DNA of 64,000 nucleotides from Natranaerobius trueperi (GCF_002216005.1 NZ_NIQC01000007.1:1-64000); one strand, 5' to 3'. Numbered from the stretch's first letter, positions 54,490-63,505 are shown. Translations and numbers: made by a program. The notes: generated by a model not told the origin, from the sequence alone.

Positions 54490-54849
54490 ATGAATGGAAA
54501 TGTAATTGAAAATCAATATGGCCAAATACATGTTTCTGAAAGTGTAATAGCAACAATTGCAGGCACTTCAGCTATAGAATGTTACGGCTTAGTTGGAATG
54601 GCATCAAGAAGGTTAAAAGATGGTATTAATGAATTACTTAAAAAAGAAGATTTGAGTAGAGGTGTACAAATTCTAAATAATGAAGGTAAATTATCTATCG
54701 AGCTATATATAATTGTCAGTTATGGTACTCAAATATCAGTAGTAGCTAACAATGTTATGGAAAAGGTAAAGTATACTGTTGAATATTTTACTGGCCTAGA
54801 AGTTGAAGAGGTGAACATCAATGTACAAGGAGTTAGGGTTCAGGAGTAA
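54490..54849 (+). CDS. yloU: Asp23/YloU family envelope stress protein
   Basis: Small Asp23-family protein of 119 residues. Conserved features are YGQIHVSESVIATIAGTSA at the N terminus, CYGLVGMAS, then SYGTQISVVANNV and the ending VNINVQGVRV. Members are linked to cell envelope homeostasis and often neighbour the fatty acid kinase gene, as here. ATG 54490 gives the same N-terminal length as Bacillus YloU. A CTG at 54469 would add seven residues. Confidence 0.92.
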   Translation: MNGNVIENQYGQIHVSESVIATIAGTSAIECYGLVGMASRRLKDGINELLKKEDLSRGVQILNNEGKLSIELYIIVSYGTQISVVANNVMEKVKYTVEYFTGLEVEEVNINVQGVRVQE

Positions 54850-54866
54850 AGGAGGTACGAAGGAAA

Positions 54867-56534
54867 TTGAGTAAAGAAACAATCGATGGTCTAAAATTAA
54901 AACAGATGATTTTAGGTGGGGCCTCTTCTTTAGATAATGTAAAAGAAGAGATTAACGCTTTAAATGTATTCCCAGTACCTGATGGTGATACTGGAACAAA
55001 TATGAATTTAACTATACAATCAGCAAAGAAGGAAATAGAGAAGGTTGATTCTAATCATGCTGGGGAAGTGGCCAAGGCTCTTTCAAAAGGAGCACTAATG
55101 GGAGCTAGAGGCAATTCTGGTGTGATATTGAGTCAATTGTTTCGGGGTTTTTCAAAGATATTAGAAGATAAGTCTGAAGTTGATGGAAAACTTTTCGTAA
55201 AAGGGCTTACAGAAGGTGTTAATACAGCATACAAAGCGGTTATGAAACCAGTGGAAGGGACAATACTTACTGTAGCTAAAGATGCTAGCAAAGAAGGACA
55301 AAGGTATTTAAGGGATACAACCGATCCTGACTTAACGGAATTATTAGAACGAGTTATTACAAAGACTAAAGAAAGTGTAGAAAAAACTCCGCAACAACTA
55401 CCAGTTTTAAAAGAAGCAGGAGTAGTTGATGCAGGAGGAAAAGGCCTTTATTATATTTATACAGGTTTCTTATTAGCTCTAACTGGTGAATTAGATGTTC
55501 TAAAAAAACGAGAAAATGGTGTCACTGCTTTTGAATCTAAAAGCTATGAAAGTCCTGATAGAAATGAGAGTTTAGTTTACCAATACTGTACTGAATTAAT
55601 GATTTCTAATGTGGAAAGTGTAGAAACTACTGAAAGTGAACTAAAAGCAGATCTCGCAACTTATGGTGATTCTCTTGTTATTGTTGGAAGCTCTGATATT
55701 GTAAAAGTTCATATACATACTAATAGACCAGGATACATAATTGAAAAGGCTATGAACTATGGAGAAATAAACGATATTAAAATTGATAATATGAAAGATC
55801 AGCACCATAGCCTAGTTTTACAACAAGGTAATGAAGCAAATACGAAAGAAGATACTGATACAACTGTGGAGGATAAAAATATTAGTGTAATAGCAGTAGC
55901 AAGTGGCGAAGGTTTTTCAAACATTTTTAAAAGTATGGGAGTAGAAAATGTTGTAGTCGGTGGACAGACTATGAACCCTAGTACTGAAGATTTTGTAAAT
56001 GCTATTAATAAAGCTTCATCAGATAAAGTAATATTATTAGCAAATAACAAAAATATTATTATGGCTTGTGAGCAAGCAAAAGAAATTTCAGAGAAAGAAG
56101 TTGCTGTTATCCCTACTAAAACTATTCCTCAAGGTATTAGTGCTCTACTTGCATATAACCCAGACGGTGAAGATTTAGCTAAAATGACTCAGGAGATGAT
56201 AGAATCATCAAACGAAGTGGTATCTGGACAGGTTACTTATGCAGTAAGAGATGCCAACTTTGAAAGCATGAATATAAGTGAAGGAGACATAATTGCAATA
56301 ATAGACGGCGAGATAAAAAGCTTTGGTGACTGTATAGAAGAAGTTTTAAAAGAAGCTTTAAAGAAATCAGTTACAGATGAACATGAAATAATTACTTTAT
56401 TTTATGGAAAAGATGTTGAATCAAAAACAGTAAAAAATATGGTTAGAGAAATAGAGGGAATGTTGCCTGAATGTGATGTAGAGTATCATTTTGGTGGTCA
56501 GCCTCTATATTATTACACTTTTGCTATTGAATAA
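54867..56534 (+). CDS. fakA: DhaL-domain fatty acid kinase FakA (YloV)
   Basis: ATP-binding subunit of the fatty acid kinase that phosphorylates FakB-bound fatty acids for phospholipid synthesis. The 555 residues hold an N-terminal DhaL domain (about 8-205) with the Mg-ATP motif PVPDGDTGTNM near 35-45 and MGARGNSGVILSQ, and a C-terminal DegV-like half. TTG start; AAAGGAGGT lies about 10 bases upstream. The degV-family gene next to it is the likely FakB partner. Confidence 0.93.
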   Translation: MSKETIDGLKLKQMILGGASSLDNVKEEINALNVFPVPDGDTGTNMNLTIQSAKKEIEKVDSNHAGEVAKALSKGALMGARGNSGVILSQLFRGFSKILEDKSEVDGKLFVKGLTEGVNTAYKAVMKPVEGTILTVAKDASKEGQRYLRDTTDPDLTELLERVITKTKESVEKTPQQLPVLKEAGVVDAGGKGLYYIYTGFLLALTGELDVLKKRENGVTAFESKSYESPDRNESLVYQYCTELMISNVESVETTESELKADLATYGDSLVIVGSSDIVKVHIHTNRPGYIIEKAMNYGEINDIKIDNMKDQHHSLVLQQGNEANTKEDTDTTVEDKNISVIAVASGEGFSNIFKSMGVENVVVGGQTMNPSTEDFVNAINKASSDKVILLANNKNIIMACEQAKEISEKEVAVIPTKTIPQGISALLAYNPDGEDLAKMTQEMIESSNEVVSGQVTYAVRDANFESMNISEGDIIAIIDGEIKSFGDCIEEVLKEALKKSVTDEHEIITLFYGKDVESKTVKNMVREIEGMLPECDVEYHFGGQPLYYYTFAIE

Positions 56535-56552
56535 TAAAGGAGGATGAGTTGA

Positions 56553-57392
56553 GTGACTGTACACATTGTAACTGATAGTACTTGTGATCTACCAAATGAA
56601 ATTCTAGAAGAACTAAACATACATTATGTCCCACTAAATGTTCATTTTGGAGAAGAGGGCTATAAAGATAAATTAGAACTTGAGGCTAATGACTTTTATA
56701 AAAAACTTATTGAGAATAAAGAGAGTATTCACCCGTCTACATCTCAGCCTTCACCAGGTGACTTTGTTTCAAAATATCAGGAAATTGCAAATGAAGAAGA
56801 TGTGATTATTTCGATACATTTGTCTTCAAAATTAAGTGGTACTTATCAGTCAGCTAATTTGGCGAAAGATATGTTACCTAATTATGATATTAGAGTTGTA
56901 GATTCAGAAACAGCTTCTATTGCTATGGGATTACTTGTAATAAAAGCTGCTTTAGAAAAAGATAAAGGTGCTTCATCTAGCGAAATATTGGAAAAAATTG
57001 AAAAATCAAAAAACGAAATTACTTTAAACTTCCTGGTAGATACTTTAGAGTACCTACAAAAAGGTGGAAGAATTGGAAAGGCACAAGCATTGGTAGGAAC
57101 ACTTTTAGATATAAAGCCTATATTAACTTTGACTGATGGACAAATTACTCCTTTAGAAAAAGTTAGAAATAAAAAGAAGGCTATTAGAAAAATGCTTGAC
57201 TTTTTGTATGAAGAAAAAGGTGATCAACCTGTGACAGTAGGTGTTTTGTATAGCGGATCCAAAGAGGAACGTAATTTTTTAATAGATCAGATTAAACAAA
57301 AATTCAATTGCAAAAAAATTATAGATCATCCTTTTGGTTCTGTTATAGGTGTTCATGTAGGTCCGGATGCTTTAGGTGTATGTTTACTATAA
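56553..57392 (+). CDS. degV: DegV/FakB family fatty acid-binding protein
   Basis: A 279-residue two-domain protein that binds a fatty acid and presents it to FakA. Family marks: HIVTDSTCDLP at the N terminus, HPSTSQPSP near 63-71, the SSKLSGTYQSA segment near 90 and YLQKGGRIGKA near 170. GTG start after AAGGAGGATG. Together with fakA directly upstream it forms a probable FakAB kinase for exogenous or recycled fatty acids. plsX is not seen nearby. Confidence 0.93.
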   Translation: MTVHIVTDSTCDLPNEILEELNIHYVPLNVHFGEEGYKDKLELEANDFYKKLIENKESIHPSTSQPSPGDFVSKYQEIANEEDVIISIHLSSKLSGTYQSANLAKDMLPNYDIRVVDSETASIAMGLLVIKAALEKDKGASSSEILEKIEKSKNEITLNFLVDTLEYLQKGGRIGKAQALVGTLLDIKPILTLTDGQITPLEKVRNKKKAIRKMLDFLYEEKGDQPVTVGVLYSGSKEERNFLIDQIKQKFNCKKIIDHPFGSVIGVHVGPDALGVCLL

Positions 57393-57428
57393 AAAAGTAT
57401 TTTTAGAAAAAAAAAAGAATTAATTCTG

Positions 57429-57459
57429 ACACAAAGGTATTTTGCCTTTGTGTTTTTTT
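57429..57459 (+). terminator. Terminator after degV
   Basis: ACACAAAGG (57429-57437) pairs with CCTTTGTGT (57445-57453), followed by seven T. It insulates the SASP gene from the upstream operon. Confidence 0.9.
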
Positions 57460-57536
57460 GTTAGGAAAACACTTCTAGTATTAATCTCTGTTACTGAGAA
57501 ACACTATGAATAGAAACTTATTAAGGAGGTGAAAAA

Positions 57537-57761
57537 ATGGGCCAAGGACAAAAGAGAAACAAAGCCCTAGTGGAAGGGGCTGAAAAAGGTCTTTACCAGT
57601 TCAAGTATGAGGTAGCTAATGAATTGGGAATTCAGCCTCCTCAAAGTGACTATTGGGGTAACCTAACTTCTCGTGATTGTGGTGCTGTTGGTGGAAACAT
57701 GACTAGAAAAATGGTTGAAGCTTATCAGGCTCAATTAGCTTCTCAACAGCAAAATCAATAA
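57537..57761 (+). CDS. Alpha/beta-type small acid-soluble spore protein
   Basis: DNA-coating spore protein of 74 residues. Two family motifs are present: KYEVANELGI, which holds the germination-protease site, and LTSRDCGAVGGNMTRKMV, which corresponds to the usual TSRxNGxVGGxIT(K/R) block. A cysteine replaces the common asparagine region residue, which is unusual because such proteins normally lack cysteine. AAGGAGGTG precedes the ATG. A sigma-G promoter is expected in the 75 bases upstream but no convincing match was found. Confidence 0.93.
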   Translation: MGQGQKRNKALVEGAEKGLYQFKYEVANELGIQPPQSDYWGNLTSRDCGAVGGNMTRKMVEAYQAQLASQQQNQ

Positions 57762-57778
57762 AGATAACACATAAATCA

Positions 57779-57809
57779 GGTGGGCCGACTTAGTCGGTCC
57801 ACCTTTTTT
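57779..57809 (+). terminator. Terminator after the SASP gene
   Basis: GGTGGGCCGAC pairs with GTCGGTCCACC (one G-T pair), followed by six T. It lies 18 bases after the stop codon. Confidence 0.92.
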
Positions 57810-57821
57810 AAAAAATTTTTA

Positions 57822-57853
57822 ATAAACCAGGAACCTTTAGGTTCCTGGTTTAT
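57822..57853. repeat. 14-bp perfect hairpin in the SASP-rsmD gap
   Basis: ATAAACCAGGAACC (57822-57835) is exactly complementary to GGTTCCTGGTTTAT (57840-57853), with a TTTA loop. No T tract follows. The rest of the gap up to rsmD (about 190 bases) has a purine-rich stretch and the palindrome GGGTTAACCC near 57885 but no ORF or recognised RNA family. Confidence 0.6.
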
Positions 57854-58044
57854 GGGAGAGGAGAAACCGGAGGAAGAGTTTGGGGTTAACCCTTCTGATG
57901 TCTAGTATATCCAAACTTTTAAGTAGTATACACCAACATAACCTTTTATTGGAATTGATTTAGTAATATTTTAATTGAAAAATTATGATGTTGCTGGTAA
58001 AATATAGACGTTATAATTATTATCAAGGTCACGAGGTGTGAAAA

Positions 58045-58602
58045 TTGCGAATTATATCAGGTAGCAAAAAAGGAAAACAACTTAATAGTCTAAAAGGACT
58101 GTCGATCAGACCAACTCAAGACCGTGTGAAAGAAGCAATCTTTAATATAATTGGAAATGTTACTCATGCGCGAGTTTTAGATTTATTTTGTGGTACAGGC
58201 AATTTCGGATTAGAAGCTTTAAGTAGAGGTGCTGAATTTACAACTTTTGTTGATCGTGACTCAAGGTCAATAAAAGTAACTAAGAAAAATATTAACAGCT
58301 GTGAATTTACTGATTGTCAAGTTATAAAGAATGATGTGTTTAGTTGGTTGAAAAAAGCCGAACAAATAGAGGCAAGTTGTTATGATATTGTTTTCGCTGA
58401 CCCTCCTTATAATCACGGGTATGTTAAAAAGCTTATAAAAGAACCTTCACTTGAAAAGATAATAACAGATGGTGGTCTATTAATTGTCGAATATGGTAAT
58501 AATGAATTAGTAGAAAATGAATTTTATAGCTGGGATTGTACTAAGTTAAAAGAATATGGTGACACTTCAGTAATGTTTTTAGGTAAAACAAATAAGGGGT
58601 GA
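58045..58602 (+). CDS. rsmD: 16S rRNA (guanine-966-N2)-methyltransferase RsmD
   Basis: SAM-dependent methyltransferase of 185 residues acting on G966 of 16S rRNA. It opens with [12 protein letters not shown], has [13 protein letters not shown], the SAM loop [19 protein letters not shown] and the catalytic FADPPY. TTG start, 5 bases after GAGGTGTG. It opens the ylbH-ylbI-type pair with coaD, as in Bacillus. Confidence 0.95.
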   Translation: MRIISGSKKGKQLNSLKGLSIRPTQDRVKEAIFNIIGNVTHARVLDLFCGTGNFGLEALSRGAEFTTFVDRDSRSIKVTKKNINSCEFTDCQVIKNDVFSWLKKAEQIEASCYDIVFADPPYNHGYVKKLIKEPSLEKIITDGGLLIVEYGNNELVENEFYSWDCTKLKEYGDTSVMFLGKTNKG

Positions 58603-58607
58603 AATTA

Positions 58608-59087
58608 ATGAAAAGAGTTATTTATCCAGGAAGTTTTGACCCTCCTACAAATGGTCATTTAGATATAATTAAACGTGCAAGTAGTGTCTTTGATAAAGTG
58701 ATTGTTTCTGTATTACAAAATCCAGGAAAAAAACCAATGTTTAGTGTTCATGAAAGAAAAGAAATGTTAGAAATGATTACAAAAGAAATATCTAATGTTG
58801 AAGTTGATGATTTTGATGGTTTATTAGTTGATTACGTTCGTACTAAAAAGGCAAATATAGTTATAAAAGGTTTAAGAGCTATATCAGATTTTGAAAATGA
58901 GATGCAAATGGCATTAACTAACAGAAAGTTAACACCAGATATTGAGACTGTATTTATGATGACAAATTATCGATATTCCTTTTTAAGTTCTAGTATAGTT
59001 AAGGAAGTTGTTAAATTTGATGGCTGTATCGATGGAATGGTTCCTGAAGCGATTCATGATTATATTTTAAACAATAGGTTAGAATAG
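58608..59087 (+). CDS. coaD: Phosphopantetheine adenylyltransferase CoaD
   Basis: Penultimate enzyme of coenzyme A synthesis. The 159 residues contain [14 protein letters not shown] with the nucleotide-binding TxGH equivalent (TNGH) near 14-17, [12 protein letters not shown], and the C-terminal SSSIVKEV motif that binds ATP. ATG 58608 follows AGGGGTGA; GTG 58599 overlaps rsmD. Ends 8 bases from the convergent ylbJ with no clear terminator between. Confidence 0.97.
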   Translation: MKRVIYPGSFDPPTNGHLDIIKRASSVFDKVIVSVLQNPGKKPMFSVHERKEMLEMITKEISNVEVDDFDGLLVDYVRTKKANIVIKGLRAISDFENEMQMALTNRKLTPDIETVFMMTNYRYSFLSSSIVKEVVKFDGCIDGMVPEAIHDYILNNRLE

Positions 59088-59095
59088 ATAATAAA

Positions 59096-60337
59096 TTACT
59101 TTCTTATGAAGAAAAATACTCTTTTACTAGAGTTAATTGTAGAAAGAATTATTGATAAAAGTATAACTAAAATAAGAATACATAATGCACTTGCAAACAA
59201 TGCAAGACCCCAGTGCCAAGAAGTAAGTAAATTAAGATTAGGATCTACATCACTTATTACTTTTTGGACAGGTTGAATATAGTCATATAAGTGATGAACT
59301 ACAGGGATTGTATAAATAGCAGCTAAAATACCGTGCAGTATACGAGCAAGTATAAATGGTACAACATTTATGTCAGTGTCACTTGTGATACTGGCAACCT
59401 GTGCATGAACGGATAATCCACTCCATGCTATTATAGCACTGACTGCCATTAGCTTCTGTGTTAATGGTACATTACTTAATCCGGCAGCTAATTCACTTCC
59501 TAATGAAATTTCAAAAAAACCACTTATCAAGGTAGGAATTAATTCAGGACGAAGGCCAAGCGTTAAAAATATTGGTGATAAAATAGTTGTAACTAATTCG
59601 ATGAATCCTATAACTGTTAAAATTCTAATTATAACTGAAAATAATATAATAAATCCGCCTATGAGTAGTAATGTGTTTACAGAATTTCTGATAGCATCAC
59701 CTAACAATTTTCCGAAAGGTCGTTGGTCATCTCTTTTGCCTTTAAACATAGCTTTAAATGCCCTAATTATAATGTGCTCGCTCGTTTTTGTTTCTGTAGT
59801 TATATCTGAACTATTTCTTTTATAAAATCTCATTAAAAGACCTACTGATAAACTAGAAAGATAATGTGCAACCGCTATTAAGATACCTAACTGTGCATTA
59901 TAGAACATTCCGACTGCTACAGCACCAAACATGTATAAAGGATCTGCAGTGTTAGTGAAGCATAAAAGTCTTTCCGCTTCTGTTTTACTTAACATTTGAT
60001 TACGCCGTAACTTAGAAGTAAGAATAGAACCAATCGGGAATCCAGAAGCTAAACCAACTGCCATCACAAAAGAACCTGCACCTGGTACGTTAAAAACTGG
60101 GCGCATAAAAGGTTCTAACATTACTCCCATAAAATGAACTACACCTAAACCTATTAGAATTTCTGCACCAATAAAAAAAGGTAATAAAGCAGGAAAAACA
60201 ACATCCCACCAAATAGTCAAACCTTCTACAGCTGCATCAAAAGCTTCGTCAGGATAACCTATTAGTGAAATAGTTAAAAATACAGAGCCGGTTGCTAGTA
60301 ATAAGTGGAATATTTTTTCTTTTTTATTGCTAACCAC
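59096..60337 (-). CDS. ylbJ: Sporulation integral membrane protein YlbJ
   Basis: Polytopic membrane protein of 413 residues with about eight to ten hydrophobic segments, of the nucleoside-recognition (gate) domain family. Conserved stretches include LPFFIGAEILIGLGVVHF, the SGFPIGSILTSKL loop and the AWSGLSVHAQVASI segment. In Bacillus it is a sigma-E gene needed for spore cortex formation. Minus strand, GTG at 60337 after GGAGGG, divergent from ylbK. Confidence 0.93.
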   Translation of the reverse strand: MVSNKKEKIFHLLLATGSVFLTISLIGYPDEAFDAAVEGLTIWWDVVFPALLPFFIGAEILIGLGVVHFMGVMLEPFMRPVFNVPGAGSFVMAVGLASGFPIGSILTSKLRRNQMLSKTEAERLLCFTNTADPLYMFGAVAVGMFYNAQLGILIAVAHYLSSLSVGLLMRFYKRNSSDITTETKTSEHIIIRAFKAMFKGKRDDQRPFGKLLGDAIRNSVNTLLLIGGFIILFSVIIRILTVIGFIELVTTILSPIFLTLGLRPELIPTLISGFFEISLGSELAAGLSNVPLTQKLMAVSAIIAWSGLSVHAQVASITSDTDINVVPFILARILHGILAAIYTIPVVHHLYDYIQPVQKVISDVDPNLNLLTSWHWGLALFASALCILILVILLSIILSTINSSKRVFFFIRK

Positions 60338-60353
60338 AATTTATCCCTCCAAT

Positions 60354-60387
60354 AAAAACCAAGTACATTACATTTATATTGGTTTTT
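60354..60387. repeat. Inverted repeat in the ylbJ-ylbK divergent gap
   Basis: AAAAACCAA (60354-60362) pairs with TTGGTTTTT (60379-60387). It would lie in the 5' leader of ylbJ just before its ribosome-binding site, and reads like a weak terminator on the plus strand. Confidence 0.35.
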
Positions 60388-60419
60388 TATGAGAATATAC
60401 TTAATAAGAGGTGGTTAAT

Positions 60420-61223
60420 TTGTTTAATAAAAAAATTGGAGTGGCGTTAAGTGCTGGATCTGCGCGAGGTTTAGCACATATAGGAGTTTTAAAAGTTCTT
60501 AATGAACATAATATACCCATCCATTGTGTAGCGGGGACTAGTATGGGTAGTTTAGTTGGAGGTTTACATTCAGCTGGGATATCTATAGATATAATTGAGG
60601 CTTTAGCAGTTAATCTAAATCAAAAAAAATGGATGGATGTAAGTGTTCCTAAGAAAGGTTTTATTAAAGGGAATAAAATATTAAAAATATTAAAATTGCT
60701 GACTAAAGGTTGTAATATTGAGGATTTACCAATTCCTTATGGGTGTGTTTCTACAGATTTGGCTACAGGGAAGAGAATTATTCATACTGAGGGTAACTTA
60801 GCTGAAGCAATAAGAGCTAGTATTTCAATTCCTGGAGTATTTGCTCCATATAAACAAGATGAAATGTTACTTGTTGATGGTGCTATTGTTGATCGGATGC
60901 CTGTTAGTTTATGTCATTCATTAGGGGCTGAATTTATAATAGCTGTTGATGTTAGTACACAAATATCTGAGGTTGAGGTAAATTCAATTTTTGATGTTAT
61001 CGTTCAATCTATGAATATTATGCAAAGTGAATTGCTAAAAACTAATAGGGAAGAGTGTGACCTATTAATTAGGCCCGATGTTCAGTCTATAAATCCTAAT
61101 CACTTTAGTAGTGCTGAGAAAGCAATAGCAGCTGGTGAAAAAGCAGGTAGAGATATTATACCGGCTTTAGAACGGGTTATAAAGGGAGGGTCTGATAATG
61201 AGACAAAACTTACAACACAATAG
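60420..61223 (+). CDS. ylbK: Patatin-like phospholipase/NTE-family protein YlbK
   Basis: Putative serine esterase of the patatin/RssA family, 267 residues. The oxyanion loop is GSARGLAHIG near residue 13, the nucleophile elbow is GTSMGS near 41-46, and the catalytic aspartate lies in VDGAIVDRMP near 158. Substrate is unknown. TTG 60420 follows GAGGTGG; GTG 60411 lies inside that site. It overlaps ylbL by 26 bases. Confidence 0.92.
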   Translation: MFNKKIGVALSAGSARGLAHIGVLKVLNEHNIPIHCVAGTSMGSLVGGLHSAGISIDIIEALAVNLNQKKWMDVSVPKKGFIKGNKILKILKLLTKGCNIEDLPIPYGCVSTDLATGKRIIHTEGNLAEAIRASISIPGVFAPYKQDEMLLVDGAIVDRMPVSLCHSLGAEFIIAVDVSTQISEVEVNSIFDVIVQSMNIMQSELLKTNREECDLLIRPDVQSINPNHFSSAEKAIAAGEKAGRDIIPALERVIKGGSDNETKLTTQ

Positions 61224-62202
61224 TTGGTTTAAAATATTTTTTAAAATTCTTTTAGTAACTGTATTATTATTACTACTCACCCAGGTAAATATAGATTATT
61301 ATTTAGTTCGTCCAGGGACAGTAGTTGAAACAAGTGAAGTTATTAATGTAAAAGAGAATGGTCAAGAATATGGCAATTTGTTTTTGACTACAGTAAACCA
61401 AGCTCCTAGTAATATTGTAACTTTCTTATATGGTTCGGTTTCGCCTAATGTTGAACTTCGTCCGGGAGAAGAAGTGATTCCACCTGAAATCGATACACAG
61501 GAATATCATGAAATGATGCAACAATACATGATTGACAGTCAAAATATGGCTAAAGTGGTTGCGTTAGATAATATGGGATATAATGTTGATTTAAAAGGAG
61601 AAGGTGTCAGATTATTAGAGATTTCTGAAGATAGTCCAGCACAGGGTATTCTAGAACCAAATGATTTGATAATTGAAATTGACGATAAAGATGTAATTTT
61701 AGCTGAACAATTTGTTAATTATATTTCCGATATGACTGTTGGAGATGAGGTAGAACTTACTGTTAAGAGAAAAGAAGAACGAATAGTGGAATCAATAGAA
61801 ACTATAGACCATCCAGAAAATCCCACCCAAGGTTTTTTAGGGGTTTATATTAAAAGTGAAAACTGGGAACCTGTTACACCTGTAGAAATAGATATCGATG
61901 CAGGTGAAATAGGGGGGCCCTCAGCAGGTTTGATGTTTGTTTTAGAAATTATGAATCAATTAACAGAAAATGATTTAACTGATGATAGTAAGATCGCAGG
62001 TACAGGTGCAATAAACCTAGATGGTACAGTTACTCCGGTTGGAGGAGTTAATCATAAAGTTCGTGCAGCTGAAGAAATCGATGCAAAGTACTTTTTTGTT
62101 CCTAAAGAAAACTATAAAGAAGCAGAACAGGCCGCAACAACTATTGAGATAGTTAAGGTTGAAAATGTGTCTGAAGCAAAAGAATTTTTAGAAGAACTAT
62201 AA
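61198..62202 (+). CDS. ylbL: PDZ-Lon type membrane protease YlbL
   Basis: Membrane-anchored serine protease of 334 residues: N-terminal helix (about 10-32), an extracytoplasmic PDZ domain (about 115-205, GVRLLEISEDSPAQGIL) and a C-terminal Lon-type domain. The catalytic serine is in GGPSAGL near 238 and the lysine in NHKVRAAEE near 284. Related Bacillus protein takes part in ending the DNA-damage division block. ATG follows GGGAGGG within the end of ylbK. Confidence 0.93.
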   Translation: MRQNLQHNSWFKIFFKILLVTVLLLLLTQVNIDYYLVRPGTVVETSEVINVKENGQEYGNLFLTTVNQAPSNIVTFLYGSVSPNVELRPGEEVIPPEIDTQEYHEMMQQYMIDSQNMAKVVALDNMGYNVDLKGEGVRLLEISEDSPAQGILEPNDLIIEIDDKDVILAEQFVNYISDMTVGDEVELTVKRKEERIVESIETIDHPENPTQGFLGVYIKSENWEPVTPVEIDIDAGEIGGPSAGLMFVLEIMNQLTENDLTDDSKIAGTGAINLDGTVTPVGGVNHKVRAAEEIDAKYFFVPKENYKEAEQAATTIEIVKVENVSEAKEFLEEL

Positions 62203-63396
62203 TTATTTAAGTACAATAGGAGGAGTGCTAAATTCTTCTTTCCCTGTTTTGTCACGTATTAAATTATATAAAGCAGTAGTTTTTACTTCCCATTCAAAGC
62301 ATGTTCTTGCATACTCATCTAGTTTTCTTAGATCATTTCTAGGACGTGTAATAATAGGTGAAGAAGATTGTTTAGATATTGTTTTAAGGGCTTTACGACC
62401 GTTAGAATTCATACCAAGTATTCTAATATACGGAGGTCCAAAATAATTGAAATTTTTAACTGATTCTTTGTTTAGATCTACAAGTGAGTGTATTAAAAAT
62501 CTATTTATTCTAGCTCGAGTATAACGCTTGGTTTTGCATTTAGTAATAAAATTTTCAAAGTAATTGCTTTCTAAAGCAGCGGATTTAAATAAATTTTCCA
62601 TGCCAGGTTCCCACTCAACTATTTTACATAATTTTTTTGAATCTGTAACACGCAATTTATATAGTATAAAATCACCGAGATGTTCTAAAAAAACTGTATC
62701 ATTGTTTTTATAAGCATCAAGAAGTAATTGATAACTTTTATCTGGAACTGTTTCGCTAAGAGTTTCAATACTGTTATCTTCTTTAATAATTTTTCTTATA
62801 GCTGATGCACTACTAAATTTTCCTGAGAAATCAGTATTAGTATATGAACTACCAATTCGTTGAATTGTACTTGATTCAATATTTGTATTTAGTTTTATAT
62901 GATTTTTTAAATATTCTAATCCTAAAATATCATTAGGATTAGAAGTCTCTAAATCAAGTGCAATAGTATAGGCCTCTGAATAGGTTTTACCTTTATCTAA
63001 ATGGTATTGAAGAGTTGATTTAAATTCTTCTGTTTCATAAGTGGCCTTATATGCAGCTTTATAAAGGGAAGAGATATCATTACTTTCACTTCCGAAAGTT
63101 TGATATGATACACAATTCAGTGCATTTAATAATGAAACACTGCCAAATGCAAATTCTGCGGCACTTTGGGTTGCCCAAATATATGGTAGTTCAATTACTA
63201 AATCTATGCCATGGTTAAGAGCAGCTCTTGTCCTTTTCCATTTGTCTATAATAGCGGGTTCACCTCGTTGAACCCAATTCCCACTTAATATCGCAACAGT
63301 GAAATCAGGGTTAAGCTTATTAATGCTTTGGTTAATGTGATACATATGCCCAATGTGAAAAGGATTATATTCAGCTACAATTCCGAGTCCGTTCAT
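62203..63396 (-). CDS. tmcAL: tRNA(Met) cytidine acetate ligase TmcAL (YlbM)
   Basis: Makes N4-acetylcytidine at the wobble position of elongator tRNA-Met from acetate and ATP. The 397-residue protein begins MNGLGIVAEYNPFHIGH, the nucleotidyltransferase HxGH motif, with ISGNW-type block LSGNWVQRGEPAI. ATG 63396 (minus strand) follows AAAGGTGGT. An upstream in-frame extension of 32 codons runs through a tandem repeat and is judged non-coding. Tail to tail with ylbL with no gap. Confidence 0.93.
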   Translation of the reverse strand: MNGLGIVAEYNPFHIGHMYHINQSINKLNPDFTVAILSGNWVQRGEPAIIDKWKRTRAALNHGIDLVIELPYIWATQSAAEFAFGSVSLLNALNCVSYQTFGSESNDISSLYKAAYKATYETEEFKSTLQYHLDKGKTYSEAYTIALDLETSNPNDILGLEYLKNHIKLNTNIESSTIQRIGSSYTNTDFSGKFSSASAIRKIIKEDNSIETLSETVPDKSYQLLLDAYKNNDTVFLEHLGDFILYKLRVTDSKKLCKIVEWEPGMENLFKSAALESNYFENFITKCKTKRYTRARINRFLIHSLVDLNKESVKNFNYFGPPYIRILGMNSNGRKALKTISKQSSSPIITRPRNDLRKLDEYARTCFEWEVKTTALYNLIRDKTGKEEFSTPPIVLK

Positions 63397-63438
63397 TATA
63401 TAACCACCTTTTAAATATTTTAAGTTAATCATTAATAT

Positions 63439-63482
63439 ATTTTCTCCATTGAGTATATAAATTTTCTCCATTGAGTATATAA
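63439..63482. repeat. 22-bp tandem duplication upstream of tmcAL
   Basis: The unit ATTTTCTCCATTGAGTATAT followed by AA occurs twice without interruption or change (63439-63460 and 63461-63482). It lies in the divergent gap between tmcAL and yceD. On the minus strand each copy carries TATACT and ATGGAG, so a promoter or translation-like element has been doubled. Confidence 0.9.
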
Positions 63483-63505
63483 TTTCCTTCATATAAATAC
63501 CATTC

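Noticed and set aside
62225-62446. Plus-strand 73-codon ORF inside tmcAL, and the other opposite-strand ORFs inside ileS, ftsI, rsmB, priA and ftsA
   Set aside because: They are shadows of conserved genes, without ribosome-binding sites or recognisable motifs.
63397-63492. N-terminal extension of tmcAL by 32 codons
   Set aside because: It runs through the 22-bp tandem duplication, is not conserved, and the internal ATG at 63396 has a good ribosome-binding site and gives the family N terminus.
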